Assembly: GCF_029051685.1 (NCBI RefSeq)
Contig: NZ_JAACFT010000021.1
Coordinates: 95,308-159,307 of the forward strand
Length of the DNA stretch: 64,000 nt
Reading direction: 5' to 3'
Source of the DNA: Bradyrhizobium sp. CSA207
GTDB lineage: Bacteria > Pseudomonadota > Alphaproteobacteria > Rhizobiales > Xanthobacteraceae
Shown here piece after piece: positions 1 to 8,129 of the stretch (its first letter is position 1; each line of letters opens with the position of its first letter). Under the pieces are notes generated by a model. The model was not told the DNA's origin and did not search any database. It worked only from the letters and a program-made list of their open reading frames with translations. Position numbers and translations under genes: made by a program.

Positions 1-333
1 CTCCGCCGAAATGTCCTGATAGACGACCGCGCAGGCTTCGGCGTTCTCGATGCAATAGTCGAGCTCGTCGGCCTTGGCGCGCCAGTTAATCGGGGTGACG
101 ACGAGACCCGCAAACTGGCAGGCCCAGTGCAGCGTCGCCGCCTCCCAGCGGTTTTGCAGCAGCGTGACGACGTGATCGCCCGGCTTGAGGCCGAGGCGGT
201 CGAAGGATGCCACGAGTGCGGAGATCTTGTCGTACCATTGCCGGTAGGTCAGGCGAAGATCGCCGTCGACCAATGCAATGACGTGGGGATCGCGCGCGGC
301 GCTGGCCATGAAGCTGCTGGCGAGATCAAGCAT
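1..333 (-). CDS. AMP-dependent acyl-CoA ligase, N-terminal part (runs off window)
   Basis: Only the first 111 codons are inside the window; the protein continues beyond base 1. The visible part is the N-terminal subdomain of the ANL superfamily, which makes acyl-AMP and then acyl-CoA. It shows the usual opening with a 'LTYRQWYD' strand, 'LKPGDHVVTLLQNRWE', and 'GLVVTPINWRAKADEL' with the characteristic asparagine/tryptophan after the proline. The catalytic P-loop is not in view. The ATG overlaps the end of the upstream 2Fe-2S subunit gene by 8 nt, so it is translationally coupled to the Mo-hydroxylase genes and belongs to the same operon. A carboxylic acid substrate is inferred from the UbiD/UbiX genes in the operon; the exact acid cannot be told. 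Confidence 0.85.
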   Translation of the reverse strand, partial: MLDLASSFMASAARDPHVIALVDGDLRLTYRQWYDKISALVASFDRLGLKPGDHVVTLLQNRWEAATLHWACQFAGLVVTPINWRAKADELDYCIENAEACAVVYQDISAE

Positions 334-844
334 CTGACGTCTCTTTTTTGGATGAAGCAAGCTGGGCGGCGGCTTCCAGCGCCGCCTGGATGATCGGGGT
401 GTAGCCGGTGCAGCGGCACAGATGGCCGCTGAGGAGATCGCGGATCTCCGCTTCCGTCGGCGAGCGGTTGCGGCTGAGATAGTGATCGAGCGACATCAAA
501 ATGCCGGCGGTGCAGAAGCCGCACTGGAGCGCGTGGTTGCGGCGGAACGCCTGTTGCAGCACGCCGAGCCGGTCAGCGGACGGCGCGAGCCCTTCGACCG
601 TCCTGATCTCGCAGCCATCGACTTGCGCTGCGAGCGTCAGGCACGACCGCGTCAGCGTGCCGTCGACGACGATGGTGCAGGCGCCGCAGACGCCGTGCTC
701 GCAGCCGACATGGGTTCCGGTCGCACCAATCTGGTGACGCAGGAAATCGGAGAGCAGCGTGCGCGGCTCGGCTTCCGCCTGGACGAGCTTGCCGTTAAGC
801 GTGACACGGACGGAATGGCGGTGATCGGCCTTGAGGCGGGTCAT
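326..844 (-). CDS. Xanthine dehydrogenase-family 2Fe-2S subunit (CoxS type)
   Basis: 172-residue small subunit of a molybdenum hydroxylase. It carries two [2Fe-2S] clusters that pass electrons from the Mo centre to FAD. The plant-ferredoxin cluster ligands are C48, C53, C56 and C68 (CEHGVCGAC then a lone Cys). The C-terminal cluster ligands are C108, C111, C143 and C145 (CGFC ... CRCTGY). The length is normal for CoxS/HcrC proteins. The ATG at 844 is preferred over upstream in-frame starts because it overlaps the stop of the FAD subunit gene (ATGA), as is usual in these operons. It works with the next two genes as an S-M-L complex in the cytoplasm. Confidence 0.93.
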   Translation of the reverse strand: MTRLKADHRHSVRVTLNGKLVQAEAEPRTLLSDFLRHQIGATGTHVGCEHGVCGACTIVVDGTLTRSCLTLAAQVDGCEIRTVEGLAPSADRLGVLQQAFRRNHALQCGFCTAGILMSLDHYLSRNRSPTEAEIRDLLSGHLCRCTGYTPIIQAALEAAAQLASSKKETSDA

Positions 845-1656
845 TGCAGCACCTCGCAGATCAGGTCGCGGCCGATCATGCGGACGAGGTCGCGGCGATA
901 ACGTGCGGTGGCGTGGACGTCGTCGCGCGCGCCGAGCTCGTAGGCGAACGCGTTGAGGGCATCGTCGAGCGCGCTGCCCTCCAGGCGCGGCCAGTCGCGC
1001 ATGGTCGGCACGTCGGCGACGCCGCCGACGGCAAGGCGCACGCCCGCGGATGTCTTCATCGCGGCACAAGCGACGATGGCGAAATCGCCATGGCGGCGGG
1101 CGACCTCACGGAAGGCGAAGCGCGTTCCCTTGACCACCGGCAACGAGATGCCTTCGATCAGTTCGTCGTCGCCGCGCGCCGTCAGCATCATGCCGGCGAA
1201 GAAGTCTTTTGCCAACACGCGGCGCCGCCGTTTGGCGCTGCGCAAAAACACTTCGCCGCCGAGTGCGACCAATGTGAGCGGCATCTCGGCGCTGGGATCG
1301 GCATGCGCGAGCGAACCGCAAATGGTGCCGCGGCTGCGGGTCTGCATATGCCCGACCCATGGCAGCGCCAGCGCCACCAGCGGCAGCGCCTCGGCAAGAT
1401 CGGGCCAGGCGAGCAGATCGGCTTGGCGCACGCCGGCGCCGATGACGACGGCATCGCCCTTCTGCTCGATCTTGCGCAGCTCCTCGAGGCGCATGATGTC
1501 GATCAGAAGCTTCGGCTTGGCGAGCCGCATGTTGAGCATCGCCATCAGCGACTGGCCACCGGCGAGCACGCGGGCATTGCCGCCTTCCTGCGCGAGCCCT
1601 TCGAGGACATCGCCGACAGTCTCGGCGCGGAGATAATCGAAAGCTGGCGGCTTCAT
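841..1656 (-). CDS. Mo-hydroxylase FAD-binding medium subunit (CoxM type)
   Basis: 271-residue FAD subunit of the same molybdenum hydroxylase. FAD-binding motifs are visible: AGGQS at residues 32-36 followed by 'LMAMLNMRLAKP', and TICGSLAHADP starting at residue 111. The usual TIGGS has a Cys here, a variant that is common in the family. The C-terminal CO_deh_flav_C region follows. It starts inside the last codons of the large-subunit gene and its stop overlaps the start of the small-subunit gene, so the three genes are coupled. The gene order L-M-S (transcribed right to left) differs from the M-S-L order of true cox operons. Confidence 0.92.
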   Translation of the reverse strand: MKPPAFDYLRAETVGDVLEGLAQEGGNARVLAGGQSLMAMLNMRLAKPKLLIDIMRLEELRKIEQKGDAVVIGAGVRQADLLAWPDLAEALPLVALALPWVGHMQTRSRGTICGSLAHADPSAEMPLTLVALGGEVFLRSAKRRRRVLAKDFFAGMMLTARGDDELIEGISLPVVKGTRFAFREVARRHGDFAIVACAAMKTSAGVRLAVGGVADVPTMRDWPRLEGSALDDALNAFAYELGARDDVHATARYRRDLVRMIGRDLICEVLQ

Positions 1657-4652
1657 CGGCGCCCTCCGAACAGGCTGGCGAGCTTCGCCACCAGCGCGAA
1701 CAGCGAGAAACCGCTGCCGGTCGCACCGCCGCCGCTGGCCTTGCGCGCCAGCGCCGTGAAGAATTGGCCGATGATCACGCGCGTGGCGCCGTCGAGCAGG
1801 CGGCCGCCGATGCTCGCGACCTTGCCGCCGATCGCGGCGTCGTAGCTGTAGGTCAGCCTCGTGCCGCCGCTGCCGTCGGGCACGAGCGTGATGCGTCCCT
1901 CGGCGTTGCCGAAGCCGAGCGCGCCGGTGGCGCCGCCGCGCAACGTGACCGCGCGCGGCGGATCGAGATCGAACAGCTGGACATCGGCGCGATAGCGACC
2001 GCTGACGGGGCCGATGCCGAGCGTGACGTCGGCGCGGAAATGCGTCTCCGTGACCTTGTCGACGCGCTGGCAGCCGGGAATGACGGATTGCAAGGTGTTC
2101 GGATCGAGCAGCATCGCCCAGACCTGCTCCGGCGCGGCCTTCACCGAGGCTTGCCCCTCGCCGCGCAGCCGCCGGTCGCCTTCGCGCACGGACGCCGCGA
2201 TCGCGCCGCCAGCCGGCGGCGGTTCGGCACCGCGCACCATCTCTGCAAGCCGCGCCGGCACCAGCGGCAGCGTGATGTCGGCAACGCCGAGCGCATCCGC
2301 GACCGCATTGGCGATGCAGACCGGCGTCGACATGCAATTGCCCTCGCCGACGCCTTTCGCCCCGAGCGGCGTGAACGGCGACGGCGTCTCCATGTGGATG
2401 ATCTCTGGCTCCGGCACCTCGGTGGTGGTCGGCAGCAGATAGTCGGCGAGCGTTCCCGTCAGAAAGCTGCCGTCCTCGGCGTAGGCATATTCCTCGTAGA
2501 GCGCGGCGCCGAGCGCCTGCGCAAAACCGCCGCGGATCTGACCGTCGACCATGCCGGGATGCAAAATGGTGCCGCAATCATGCATGGTGACGTAGCGGTC
2601 GATCCGCGTCTCCAGCGTGGTGCGGTCGATCTCGACGCCGCAGAAGTCGAAAATGAAGCCGTGGCAGAGCGAGGAGTTGATGCGGTCGTCCTCGTCGGGC
2701 GGCGTCAGCTCCGGCGGCGTCCAGAACGCGGTCTCGCGGATGGTCTGGCCGGCATCGTCTGGCAGCGAGCCGGGCGACCAGTGGCTCAGCGCGGCGACAC
2801 GCGAAAAGGCGATCCGGTTCTCAGGATTGTGTTTTGAGGCGACGAAGCCGCGCGCGAAGACGATATCGGCTGCCTCGACGTTCAACTGGCTGGCGGCGAT
2901 GCGGGCGAGCCGGCCCGCGACACGCTCGGCGGCGAGTTTCGCTGTGCCCGCGACCGCCGCGGCAAAGCGGCTGGCGTAATTGCCCGACGCGATCGACCAG
3001 GCATCCTTGGCCGTGTCGATCTCGGTGTTGACGCGAATGTCCTTCGGTTCGAGGCCGAAGACGTCGGCGACGACCTGCGACAGCACGGTCCGATGGCCCT
3101 GCCCCTGCGGCACCGAGGCCACGTGAACCGTGACGCTGCCGACCGGATCGAGCCCGACGGTCGCGGTCGCCTGCGCCCCGTTCTTCGGGCCCGCCTTGCG
3201 GCGCTCGGCCGCCGTCAATACGGTGGTGATGTAGCCCATGTTGGAGACGCTGGGCTCGACCACGGCGGTGAAGCCGATGCCGTAGAGGCCGCCACGCGCC
3301 CGCACCTCGTCACGCATCGCCTTGAGTTCCGCGAGCCTGCCCTGCTCGACCGCGCGCGCGACCGCCTCCTGGTAGTTGCCGGAATCCAGCAACGCACCAG
3401 TGGCCGTGCGATAGGGAAAGGCGCCCACATCGATCAGATTGCGCTTGATGACATCGAGCGGATCGAGACCGAGCCCGATCGCGATCCGCTGCACCAGGCG
3501 CTCCAGCGCAAAATAGACCTGCGGTCCGCCGAAACCGCGGTTGAGGCCGGTCGGCGTCTTGTTGGTGACGACGACGCGGTTGCGGATCCTGACGTGGCGG
3601 ATGTCGTAGGCGCCGGTCAGATTGCCATGCATGCGGTAGAGCGTCGCGGGCTCTGGCGCGCGTAGATGCGCGCCGCAATCCTCGACCTGGTCCCAGTCGA
3701 GCGCAAGGATCTTTCCGTCGGCCGCAACTGCCGCCGACAGCGTCGTTGCACGGTTGGTGGCCGACACCGATGCGGTGAGATGCTCGAGCCGGTCCTCGAT
3801 CCACTTCACCGGCCGTCCCGTGACGCGCGCCGCAGCCGCGATCAGCACGATATACGGAAACACGCCCTGCTTGACGCCAAAGCTGCCGCCGGAATCCGGC
3901 GGCGTGCGCAGCCGCAGCCGGTTGCCCGGCACCTTCAGCGCGCGCGCGATCACCGTGTGGATGCTGAACGGGCCCTGGAAATTGGCGAGCACCTCGAACG
4001 CATCTTCGCCGGCATCGTGCGAAGCGACGACGCCATAGGTCTCGATCGGCGTGCAGGAATTGCGGGGGTATTTGATGTCGATGGAGAAGCGATGCGGCGC
4101 GTCCGCAAAGGCCTTCTGGGGATCGCCATAGCTGAAGTGGCGATCACTGGCGAGATTGCCGGGAAAGCCGTCGTGCAGCAGCGGTGCATCCGGCGCGAGC
4201 GTGCCGAGCGGATCGACGACGGCAGCGCGCGGGCGATATTCGACATTGATCAGCTCGGCCGCATCCTCGGCGCGGGCGCGGTCGGTGGCAACGATCACAG
4301 CCACGGGCTCGCCGACATAGCGCACGCGATCCATCGCGATCGGCCAGCACTCGACCGGCGCCTTCACGCCGACGACGAGGCTCGCGGTGACGGCCTTGAC
4401 GTCGCTGCCGATCAGAACGGCGGCAACGCCCGGCAGCCGTTTTGCGGCGTCAACGTCGATCGAGAGAATATCGGCGTGCGCGTGCGGAGAGCGCAGGATG
4501 GTCGCGTGCAACGTACCGGGCTGAACGCCGAGATCGTCGATGAAGCGGCCGCCACCACTGAGCAACGCGGCGTCCTCGACGCGTTCGATCGAACGCCCGA
4601 CCCACGGCTCATCGCCACGTCCCGGATTTGCGGATTTGACCGCCTGCAACAT
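1653..4652 (-). CDS. Mo-hydroxylase large subunit (CoxL type) fused to a C-terminal CoxG/SRPBCC domain
   Basis: 999-residue protein. Residues 1-800 are the xanthine dehydrogenase-type molybdopterin-binding subunit. The N-terminal hammerhead domain is at about 20-130 (RFIDD, TLHATILRSPHAHA). The Mo-cofactor domain includes PPDSGGSFG near 251 and the catalytic glutamate in KGVGEGN at about E770. The loop that in CO dehydrogenase carries the AYxCSFR Cys reads TGLNRGFGGPQ at 368-378 and has no Cys, so this is not a CO dehydrogenase. Residues about 830-975 form a separate CoxG-like (START/SRPBCC) domain, normally encoded by its own gene. The protein is therefore about 200 residues longer than usual. 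The likely job is hydroxylation of an aromatic or CoA-bound ring; the substrate is unknown. Confidence 0.92.
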   Translation of the reverse strand: MLQAVKSANPGRGDEPWVGRSIERVEDAALLSGGGRFIDDLGVQPGTLHATILRSPHAHADILSIDVDAAKRLPGVAAVLIGSDVKAVTASLVVGVKAPVECWPIAMDRVRYVGEPVAVIVATDRARAEDAAELINVEYRPRAAVVDPLGTLAPDAPLLHDGFPGNLASDRHFSYGDPQKAFADAPHRFSIDIKYPRNSCTPIETYGVVASHDAGEDAFEVLANFQGPFSIHTVIARALKVPGNRLRLRTPPDSGGSFGVKQGVFPYIVLIAAAARVTGRPVKWIEDRLEHLTASVSATNRATTLSAAVAADGKILALDWDQVEDCGAHLRAPEPATLYRMHGNLTGAYDIRHVRIRNRVVVTNKTPTGLNRGFGGPQVYFALERLVQRIAIGLGLDPLDVIKRNLIDVGAFPYRTATGALLDSGNYQEAVARAVEQGRLAELKAMRDEVRARGGLYGIGFTAVVEPSVSNMGYITTVLTAAERRKAGPKNGAQATATVGLDPVGSVTVHVASVPQGQGHRTVLSQVVADVFGLEPKDIRVNTEIDTAKDAWSIASGNYASRFAAAVAGTAKLAAERVAGRLARIAASQLNVEAADIVFARGFVASKHNPENRIAFSRVAALSHWSPGSLPDDAGQTIRETAFWTPPELTPPDEDDRINSSLCHGFIFDFCGVEIDRTTLETRIDRYVTMHDCGTILHPGMVDGQIRGGFAQALGAALYEEYAYAEDGSFLTGTLADYLLPTTTEVPEPEIIHMETPSPFTPLGAKGVGEGNCMSTPVCIANAVADALGVADITLPLVPARLAEMVRGAEPPPAGGAIAASVREGDRRLRGEGQASVKAAPEQVWAMLLDPNTLQSVIPGCQRVDKVTETHFRADVTLGIGPVSGRYRADVQLFDLDPPRAVTLRGGATGALGFGNAEGRITLVPDGSGGTRLTYSYDAAIGGKVASIGGRLLDGATRVIIGQFFTALARKASGGGATGSGFSLFALVAKLASLFGGRR

Positions 4653-4795
4653 GTCCCGGCATACCTCCCGACGCGCTCTTTGACGCGGCGGTGACAGATG
4701 TCAGGACGGCGGGTGCGCGGGCCATACCGCCCGCTCTCACGACTTACCAAATCGTCTCATTCGAGCGCGTGCAGCGCAATATCAGCCCACAAGAC

Positions 4796-5635
4796 TCAAC
4801 CTGCAAGACGCGAGACGTTGCGAAACTCGCGCGGGCTGACGCCGGCATGATCGCGGAAGAAGCGCGTGAAATGCGCAGGCTCCGGAAAGCCGAAACGCTC
4901 GCTGAGTTCGCCGAGCGGCGTCTCTTCGCGCATCACCGCATCGAGCGCGCGCTCCATGCGCACGACGTTGAGATAGATCTTTGGCGAGACGCCGAGCGAG
5001 GCGTCGAACAGGCGGAAGAACTGCGCGCGCGACAGGCCCGCGCCTCTCGCGAACTGGTCGACGCTGGCATGGGAATCCTGCACCCGCATCGCATCCATCG
5101 CCCGCCGGATCCGCCAGTCGCAGCTCACCGCACTCATGCTGCGGATCGAGTTCGGGAAGCTGCGCCAGGGCGTGAAGCGTTCGATCACCGCGATCATGAG
5201 GTCCGACAGCGTCTCCTCATGGGTCCGCACCGCGTCCGGATTTGCCATCATTTCGGCCGCCAAATGCAGCGTGAGCTGGCGGATGCGCGGCGACACCTCG
5301 CCCGACGGCCGCTCGAAAAAGCCCGGTGCGCCGCTCGCGGCCCATCCGGGACGGAATTCCTTCAGCCATTCCGGCTCGATATAGAGCGCCATGATCAGCG
5401 TGCGCGGCCGATTGGCGTCATGCACATAGGCGTGCGGCTTCCAGCCGTCGACGAGCACGGCGGTCGTGTCCGTCAGCGGCGTGACCCGGTCGCCGACCAG
5501 AAACTGCGTGTCGGCGCCTTCGACCTTGAGCAGGACGTGGCAGTGATGATGGGCGTGACGGACCAGCGAACGGTCCATGTCGAGCAGAGCGACCCTGCCA
5601 AAAGCGCCATGAGCGATGCGCAGGGCCGTCGACAT
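4796..5635 (-). CDS. AraC-family transcriptional regulator
   Basis: 279-residue regulator with an N-terminal cupin-like ligand domain (HAHHHCHVLLKVEG and a tryptophan-containing 'DGWKPHAYVHD' stretch) and a C-terminal double helix-turn-helix (residues about 180-275). The first HTH is around 'SVDQFARGAGLSRAQFFRLF' and the second is around 'PLGELSERFGFPEPAHFTRF', ending with the classic GVSPREFR. The ATG at 5635 is chosen because a strong Shine-Dalgarno (GGGAGGGAGG) precedes it. The longer reading from 5665 lacks one. It sits between the ubiD-like and Mo-hydroxylase genes on the same strand, so it probably controls the operon in response to its substrate. Confidence 0.9.
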   Translation of the reverse strand: MSTALRIAHGAFGRVALLDMDRSLVRHAHHHCHVLLKVEGADTQFLVGDRVTPLTDTTAVLVDGWKPHAYVHDANRPRTLIMALYIEPEWLKEFRPGWAASGAPGFFERPSGEVSPRIRQLTLHLAAEMMANPDAVRTHEETLSDLMIAVIERFTPWRSFPNSIRSMSAVSCDWRIRRAMDAMRVQDSHASVDQFARGAGLSRAQFFRLFDASLGVSPKIYLNVVRMERALDAVMREETPLGELSERFGFPEPAHFTRFFRDHAGVSPREFRNVSRLAG

Positions 5636-5765
5636 CAGTTCCTCCCTCCCGGCATTGCGCCGCAAAACGATTGGCTTGTTGACGCGGCACTATAAGCAGC
5701 ACCCGCTACATATTCCAACGGCGCAAACCGACGCAAGTTGCTTCCAAGCGGTAACCCGCTCATGT

Positions 5766-7181
5766 CTACGCCTCCGCGAGAAGCCGCGCGACCGCGGCGC
5801 TGGGGTCGGCCTGCAACGCTGTGGCGAGATCGACCTCCTCCTCGCCCTTGACCCGGATGCGCTTGAAGGCGAGTTCGGGCGCGCTGACCGGCGCGGTCGC
5901 ATCGAGGCCCATCTTGGCGCTGATGCCGTTGTCCGTGGTCGGATCGAGTTTCGAGCCGAGCGCGCCAGCCACGACCATGAGGTCGCGGTCGGCCTGGAAG
6001 CGCGTCGCCACCGCCCATTCGATCTCCTCGGATGAGGAAATGTCGACGTCCTTGTCGACCACGACCACCTGCTTGATGTCGTAATGCGCGCCGAAGGCGC
6101 ACATCATGATGTTCTTGGGCTCGCCATCGTTGGTCTTGTCCATTCTGATCGCGAGATGATAGCGGCAGGTGCCGCCGCGCGTGAGGCGGACGTCGAGCAC
6201 ATTTGGAAAACTGCGGCGCAAGTGCTGAAGCAGCGTCGCCTCGCGCGGCACGCCGCCGAGGATGAGATGCTCAAAACCGCCGCCGACGATGGTATGGAAA
6301 ATCGGCGCCTTGCGATGCGTGATGGCATCAACCTCGATCACCTCGCGATTGGCGCGCGGACCGTAATATTGAGGGAATTCGCCGAACGGCCCCTCCGGCT
6401 CGCGCACAGCCTGAAGAATACGTCCCTCGATTACGATCTCCGCATGGGCGGGCACGCGCACCGAATTGGTGCGGCATTTGACGACATCCACGGGTGAGCC
6501 GAGCAGCGCGCCCGCAATCGCCATCTCGTCCTCGTCGAGCGCGGCAATCGCTTGCGATGCCAGCATCAGCGCCGGATGCGCGCCGATCACGATCGCGATC
6601 TCCAGCGCCTGGCCCAACTCTTCGGCGAGACGATAATAGGAGAGCGTGTGCCGCGGCAGCAGCAGCACGCCGATACGGTTCTTGCCGGAGATCTGGCAGC
6701 GGTGGATCGAGACGTTCTGAACGCCCGTCTTGGGATTGCGGGCGATCAGCAGACCGGCCGTGATGTAAGGGCCGCTGTCGCGCTCATTGTGCTTGGGCAC
6801 CGGAAGCTGGCGCAGCAGATCGACCTCGTCGTGCACGACCTCCTGCACCGGACCGCTCGCGACCTCATGGATGGGGAGCGGATTGCTCGCGGCGGCCAGG
6901 AAGCGCGGCAGCAACTGGTCCTCGGTGACGCCGATGGACTCGGCGACCCAGTCACGGCCGGCGAAGAGATTGGCGACGACGGGAATCTCGTGCCCGTCGG
7001 GGCGCGGAAACAGCACCGCGCTGTCGCGCTCCAGCCGCTTGGCGATCGCGGCGAGCTCGTCAGCCAGCCCAATGCCCTCACGGGCAATCGCAAGCCTGCC
7101 GCGTTCGGCGAGATGGGCGAGCCAGGCGCGCAGATCGGCGGGCGAGCTCACACCTTTCGCGGCAACATTCTCCATTCGCAT
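5766..7181 (-). CDS. UbiD-family (prenylated-FMN) decarboxylase
   Basis: 471-residue UbiD/Fdc-type enzyme, which reversibly decarboxylates aromatic or alpha,beta-unsaturated acids using prenylated FMN. Family marks are the cofactor-binding segment 'NVSIHRCQISGKNRIGVLL', the acidic active-site motif EGPFGEFPQYYG, and 'SAKMGLDATAP' near the C-terminus. The start at 7181 has a reasonable Shine-Dalgarno (AAGGAAAG). The length is close to that of UbiD-like hydroxyarylic acid decarboxylases and shorter than ferulate decarboxylases. The cofactor-making UbiX-like gene lies 27 bp upstream. With the Mo-hydroxylase and CoA ligase this suggests a carboxylation or decarboxylation step in aromatic acid breakdown; ubiquinone synthesis is less likely given the neighbours. 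Confidence 0.93.
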   Translation of the reverse strand: MRMENVAAKGVSSPADLRAWLAHLAERGRLAIAREGIGLADELAAIAKRLERDSAVLFPRPDGHEIPVVANLFAGRDWVAESIGVTEDQLLPRFLAAASNPLPIHEVASGPVQEVVHDEVDLLRQLPVPKHNERDSGPYITAGLLIARNPKTGVQNVSIHRCQISGKNRIGVLLLPRHTLSYYRLAEELGQALEIAIVIGAHPALMLASQAIAALDEDEMAIAGALLGSPVDVVKCRTNSVRVPAHAEIVIEGRILQAVREPEGPFGEFPQYYGPRANREVIEVDAITHRKAPIFHTIVGGGFEHLILGGVPREATLLQHLRRSFPNVLDVRLTRGGTCRYHLAIRMDKTNDGEPKNIMMCAFGAHYDIKQVVVVDKDVDISSSEEIEWAVATRFQADRDLMVVAGALGSKLDPTTDNGISAKMGLDATAPVSAPELAFKRIRVKGEEEVDLATALQADPSAAVARLLAEA

Positions 7182-7208
7182 ATGACGGGTCTTTCCTTGG
7201 TCTCTAAG

Positions 7209-7829
7209 TCAGGTCGCCATCTTGCGCAGCGGCGGCGAACGGCGCCTGAGCGCTTCGCCCTCGCCCCAGCGACGCACCACGCCGATATCGATGTCGAAGA
7301 GGTCGAGCACGCGGCCGACGGTGTGCTCGACCATGTCGTCGAGGTTTTCGGGTTTGGCATAGAAGGCCGGCACCGGCGGCGCGATGATCGCGCCCATCTC
7401 CGATAGCGCCGTCATGGTCCTGAGATGCCCGGTGTGCAGCGGGGTCTCGCGCACCATCAGCACCAGGCGACGGCGCTCCTTCAGCACCACATCGGCGGCG
7501 CGGGTGAGCAATGTCGTGGTCACGCCCGAGGCGATCTCGGACATCGAGCGCATCGAGCACGGCGCCACGATCATCCCGGCGGTACGGAACGAGCCGCTCG
7601 AGATCGCCGAGGCCATGTCGTCGATCGCGTGGCTGACATTGGCGAGCGCCCTCACCTCCGCGATCTTCAGATCGGTCTCATAGGCAAAGGTCAGTTCGGC
7701 CGTCTTCGACATCACCAGATGGGTCTCGACGCCGGCATTGCGCACAAGCTGCAGCAGGCGCACGCCATAGGTGACGCCGGAGGCGCCGGAAATGCCGATG
7801 ATCATCCGTTTGGGCGTTGCGTCCTGCAT
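7209..7829 (-). CDS. UbiX-family flavin prenyltransferase
   Basis: 206-residue flavoprotein that attaches a dimethylallyl group to FMN, making the cofactor for UbiD. It begins with the FMN-binding MIIGISGASGVTYG and contains 'IVAPCSMRSMSEIASG' and 'LVLMVRETPLH', both strongly conserved in UbiX/Pad1. It is the first gene of the minus-strand operon. The promoter should lie in 7830-7934, between it and the tRNA fragment. Immediate pairing with the ubiD-like gene supports a dedicated cofactor supply for that decarboxylase. Confidence 0.94.
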   Translation of the reverse strand: MQDATPKRMIIGISGASGVTYGVRLLQLVRNAGVETHLVMSKTAELTFAYETDLKIAEVRALANVSHAIDDMASAISSGSFRTAGMIVAPCSMRSMSEIASGVTTTLLTRAADVVLKERRRLVLMVRETPLHTGHLRTMTALSEMGAIIAPPVPAFYAKPENLDDMVEHTVGRVLDLFDIDIGVVRRWGEGEALRRRSPPLRKMAT

Positions 7830-7934
7830 ATGTCTGGTTTCGCTCCCTGGGTCCCGCCCAACGCGGGTCCGCCGCGAGACTAGGCAATTCCAGTCATCAT
7901 CACAAATAATGATTGATTATATCATTCATCATAA

Positions 7935-7973
7935 CTCGAACCCCCGACCCCAGGATTATGATTCCCGTGCTCT
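7935..7973 (-). repeat. 39-nt tRNA-Met(CAT) fragment, probable att site
   Basis: The minus strand reads from the end of the D-stem (AGAGCAC), through an intact anticodon arm with a CAT anticodon at 7958-7960, to the T-loop (GGTTCGAG) of an elongator tRNA-Met. Both acceptor halves are missing: neither flank continues the tRNA. Such a partial tRNA next to a tyrosine recombinase gene is the usual mark of one end (attL or attR) of an integrated element. No second copy was noticed in this window. Confidence 0.65.
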
Positions 7974-8129
7974 GACGGTATGAGTCCTTGGCGCGGGTCT
8001 TTTGCGCCGATCCGGGCCGAAGCGCCCGGGAAAAGCCTACCCCGACAGGCACTTGCAGGGCGATTTTCCGTCCCCTCGCCGCCGCCCCGTGCTACGATAG
8101 TGCTACGGCAGGGGTCACGGAGGTGGGCC

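Noticed and set aside
1653..4652. Aerobic CO dehydrogenase large subunit
   Set aside because: The Cys-containing AYxCSFR active-site loop is absent; gene order and the UbiD/ligase context differ from cox operons.
7935..7973. Functional tRNA-Met gene
   Set aside because: Both acceptor-stem halves and most of the D-arm are missing; only 39 nt match.
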